From an uncultured Cryomorphaceae bacterium (GTDB taxonomy: Bacteria; Bacteroidota; Bacteroidia; Flavobacteriales; Schleiferiaceae): a stretch of 5,919 nucleotides of DNA. Every line of letters starts with the position of its first letter. Position 1 is the stretch's first letter. Of this stretch, positions 5,203 to 5,919 are shown in pieces. The stretch spans positions 1 through 5,919 of the forward strand of contig CAJWXO010000070.1 in NCBI GenBank assembly GCA_913049755.1, in the 5' to 3' direction. The position numbers and the translations under genes are program-made. The notes under the pieces were generated by a model. It searched no databases, was not told the origin of the DNA, and worked only from the letters and a program-made list of their open reading frames with translations.

Positions 5203-5919
5203 TCTTTAGGTATTTTGTTTGGTGTGTCAAATTTACGAAAAGCTTTATACTTTGAAGACTGTTCAATTCTATCCATGATTTCATCTAAAATATTCTTAAC
5301 GCTGTCTTCAGCTTTAAATTGAATAGGTTTTTTAAATTCAATTCTTAACTGCGTTCCCGTCTTTTTTATTCTTAGACCTTTTTTATCGAAAGCCCGACGA
5401 AAACCATTTATGACAACAGGAACTACTATGGGGTTTACTTCTTTTACAATATGAGCTGTACCCCTCCTGCCCTCAATAAAAGGTTTCGTAGAACCTTGAG
5501 GAAAGGTGATTACCCAACCAGAAGAAATCGCATCTCTAATTTTATCCAAATCCTTTGGGTCAGCATTGCGCTTAACTGCCTTACCAGACTCTCTCCAGGT
5601 CCTTTTTATGGAAACTGATCCTGCTAAAGCCAAAAGCCGGGGCAGAATCCCAGATTTCATGGTCTCCTTGGCAGCAATAAAAAAAACATTAAGCTTAGGG
5701 ACGGCCAGAGGCCAAAATTTATCGGATCGATCAAAAACTTTATTCTTAACGTGACTAAAAACTAGAATAAGTGCCGCAGCATCCATAAAGTATGTCTGGT
5801 GATTACTTACGAATAAAACATTTTTTGATGGTAGATCTTTTAAAAAATCACCCCCTTTAATAGTTGTTCTATTTACATAATTACATCTATACCAGGCAAT
5901 TATGCCAAAAAAAAAGATG
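5199..5919 (-). CDS. PlsC-type glycerolipid acyltransferase (5' end outside window)
   Basis: The protein belongs to the 1-acylglycerol-3-phosphate acyltransferase (PlsC) superfamily, which moves acyl groups onto glycerolipids or related acceptors at the inner membrane. The frame is open from the TGA at 5199-5201 to the right edge (last full codon ends at 5918), giving 239 visible residues. An ATG at 5786 is internal: just upstream lies K-N-V-L-F-V-S-N-H-Q-T-Y-F, which contains the catalytic motif I histidine (bases 5799-5801). In fragment numbering, motif I is N-H-Q-T-Y-F-M-D (39-46), motif II is G-S-V-S-I-K-R-T-W-R (100-109), motif III is F-P-Q-G-S-T-K-P (139-146) and motif IV is V-V-P-V-V-I-N-G-F (165-173). 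The visible N-terminus is hydrophobic (I-F-F-F-G-I-I-A-W-Y), consistent with a membrane segment. The acceptor is unknown; phospholipid synthesis is the default guess. It overlaps the lipoprotein gene by 4 bp. Confidence 0.88.
   Translation of the reverse strand, partial: IFFFGIIAWYRCNYVNRTTIKGGDFLKDLPSKNVLFVSNHQTYFMDAAALILVFSHVKNKVFDRSDKFWPLAVPKLNVFFIAAKETMKSGILPRLLALAGSVSIKRTWRESGKAVKRNADPKDLDKIRDAISSGWVITFPQGSTKPFIEGRRGTAHIVKEVNPIVVPVVINGFRRAFDKKGLRIKKTGTQLRIEFKKPIQFKAEDSVKNILDEIMDRIEQSSKYKAFRKFDTPNKIPKE

Noticed and set aside
5506..5754. Open frame of 82 codons on the plus strand opposite the acyltransferase gene
   Set aside because: The minus-strand frame carries the full set of PlsC motifs over the same bases, so the plus-strand frame is a shadow.
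5784..5786. ATG at 5786 as the acyltransferase start
   Set aside because: It would cut off the motif I histidine encoded at 5799-5801, and the frame remains open with conserved residues to the window edge.

Overview
The window looks like a chromosomal segment of a Bacteroidota member, probably a marine or freshwater Flavobacteriales-like lineage; this is an inference and no finer placement is attempted. The support is a low GC content judged by eye, A/T-rich upstream regions with no Shine-Dalgarno sequence before any start, a secreted protein whose signal peptide ends in F-A-Q, a lipoprotein with S-L-S-C-S-D at its lipidation site, an Mpl-type ligase of the Bacteroidota form, an acyltransferase with N-H-Q-T-Y-F and F-P-Q-G motifs, and a small STAS-like protein that I know mainly from beside ribonuclease Z in this phylum.

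Plus strand, 1-3048: the 3' end of rho (transcription termination factor) enters from the left edge. After a 125-bp gap with no recognisable PyrR-binding site comes a tightly packed four-gene unit. It consists of pyrR (pyrimidine regulator/uracil phosphoribosyltransferase), pyrB (aspartate carbamoyltransferase catalytic chain, overlapping pyrR by 17 bp), a 112-residue STAS-like protein 2 bp further on, and a 232-residue exported protein overlapping it by 4 bp. That last protein is predicted to be beta-rich and ends in an outer-membrane-like terminal strand. Ribonuclease Z, which I would expect after the STAS-like gene, is absent.

Minus strand, 5919-3057: a convergent unit of three envelope-related genes runs right to left. 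It starts with a PlsC-type acyltransferase whose 5' end lies outside the window; its frame is open to the right edge and carries the catalytic N-H-Q motif upstream of the first in-window ATG. Next, with a 4-bp overlap, is a lipoprotein resembling the MbnP-like family, and then, 13 bp on, an Mpl-like murein-peptide ligase. The two units meet tail to tail with only 8 bp between stop codons.

Overall this is mostly housekeeping DNA: pyrimidine synthesis on one strand, lipid and peptidoglycan metabolism on the other. The less ordinary points are the STAS-like gene separated from rnz and joined to an unknown exported protein, the diverged substrate-side motifs of the Mpl-like ligase, the variant catalytic motifs of the acyltransferase, and an MbnP-like lipoprotein lacking the expected tryptophans. 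I see no mobile element, CRISPR array, tRNA, rRNA or convincing new defence or biosynthetic system.
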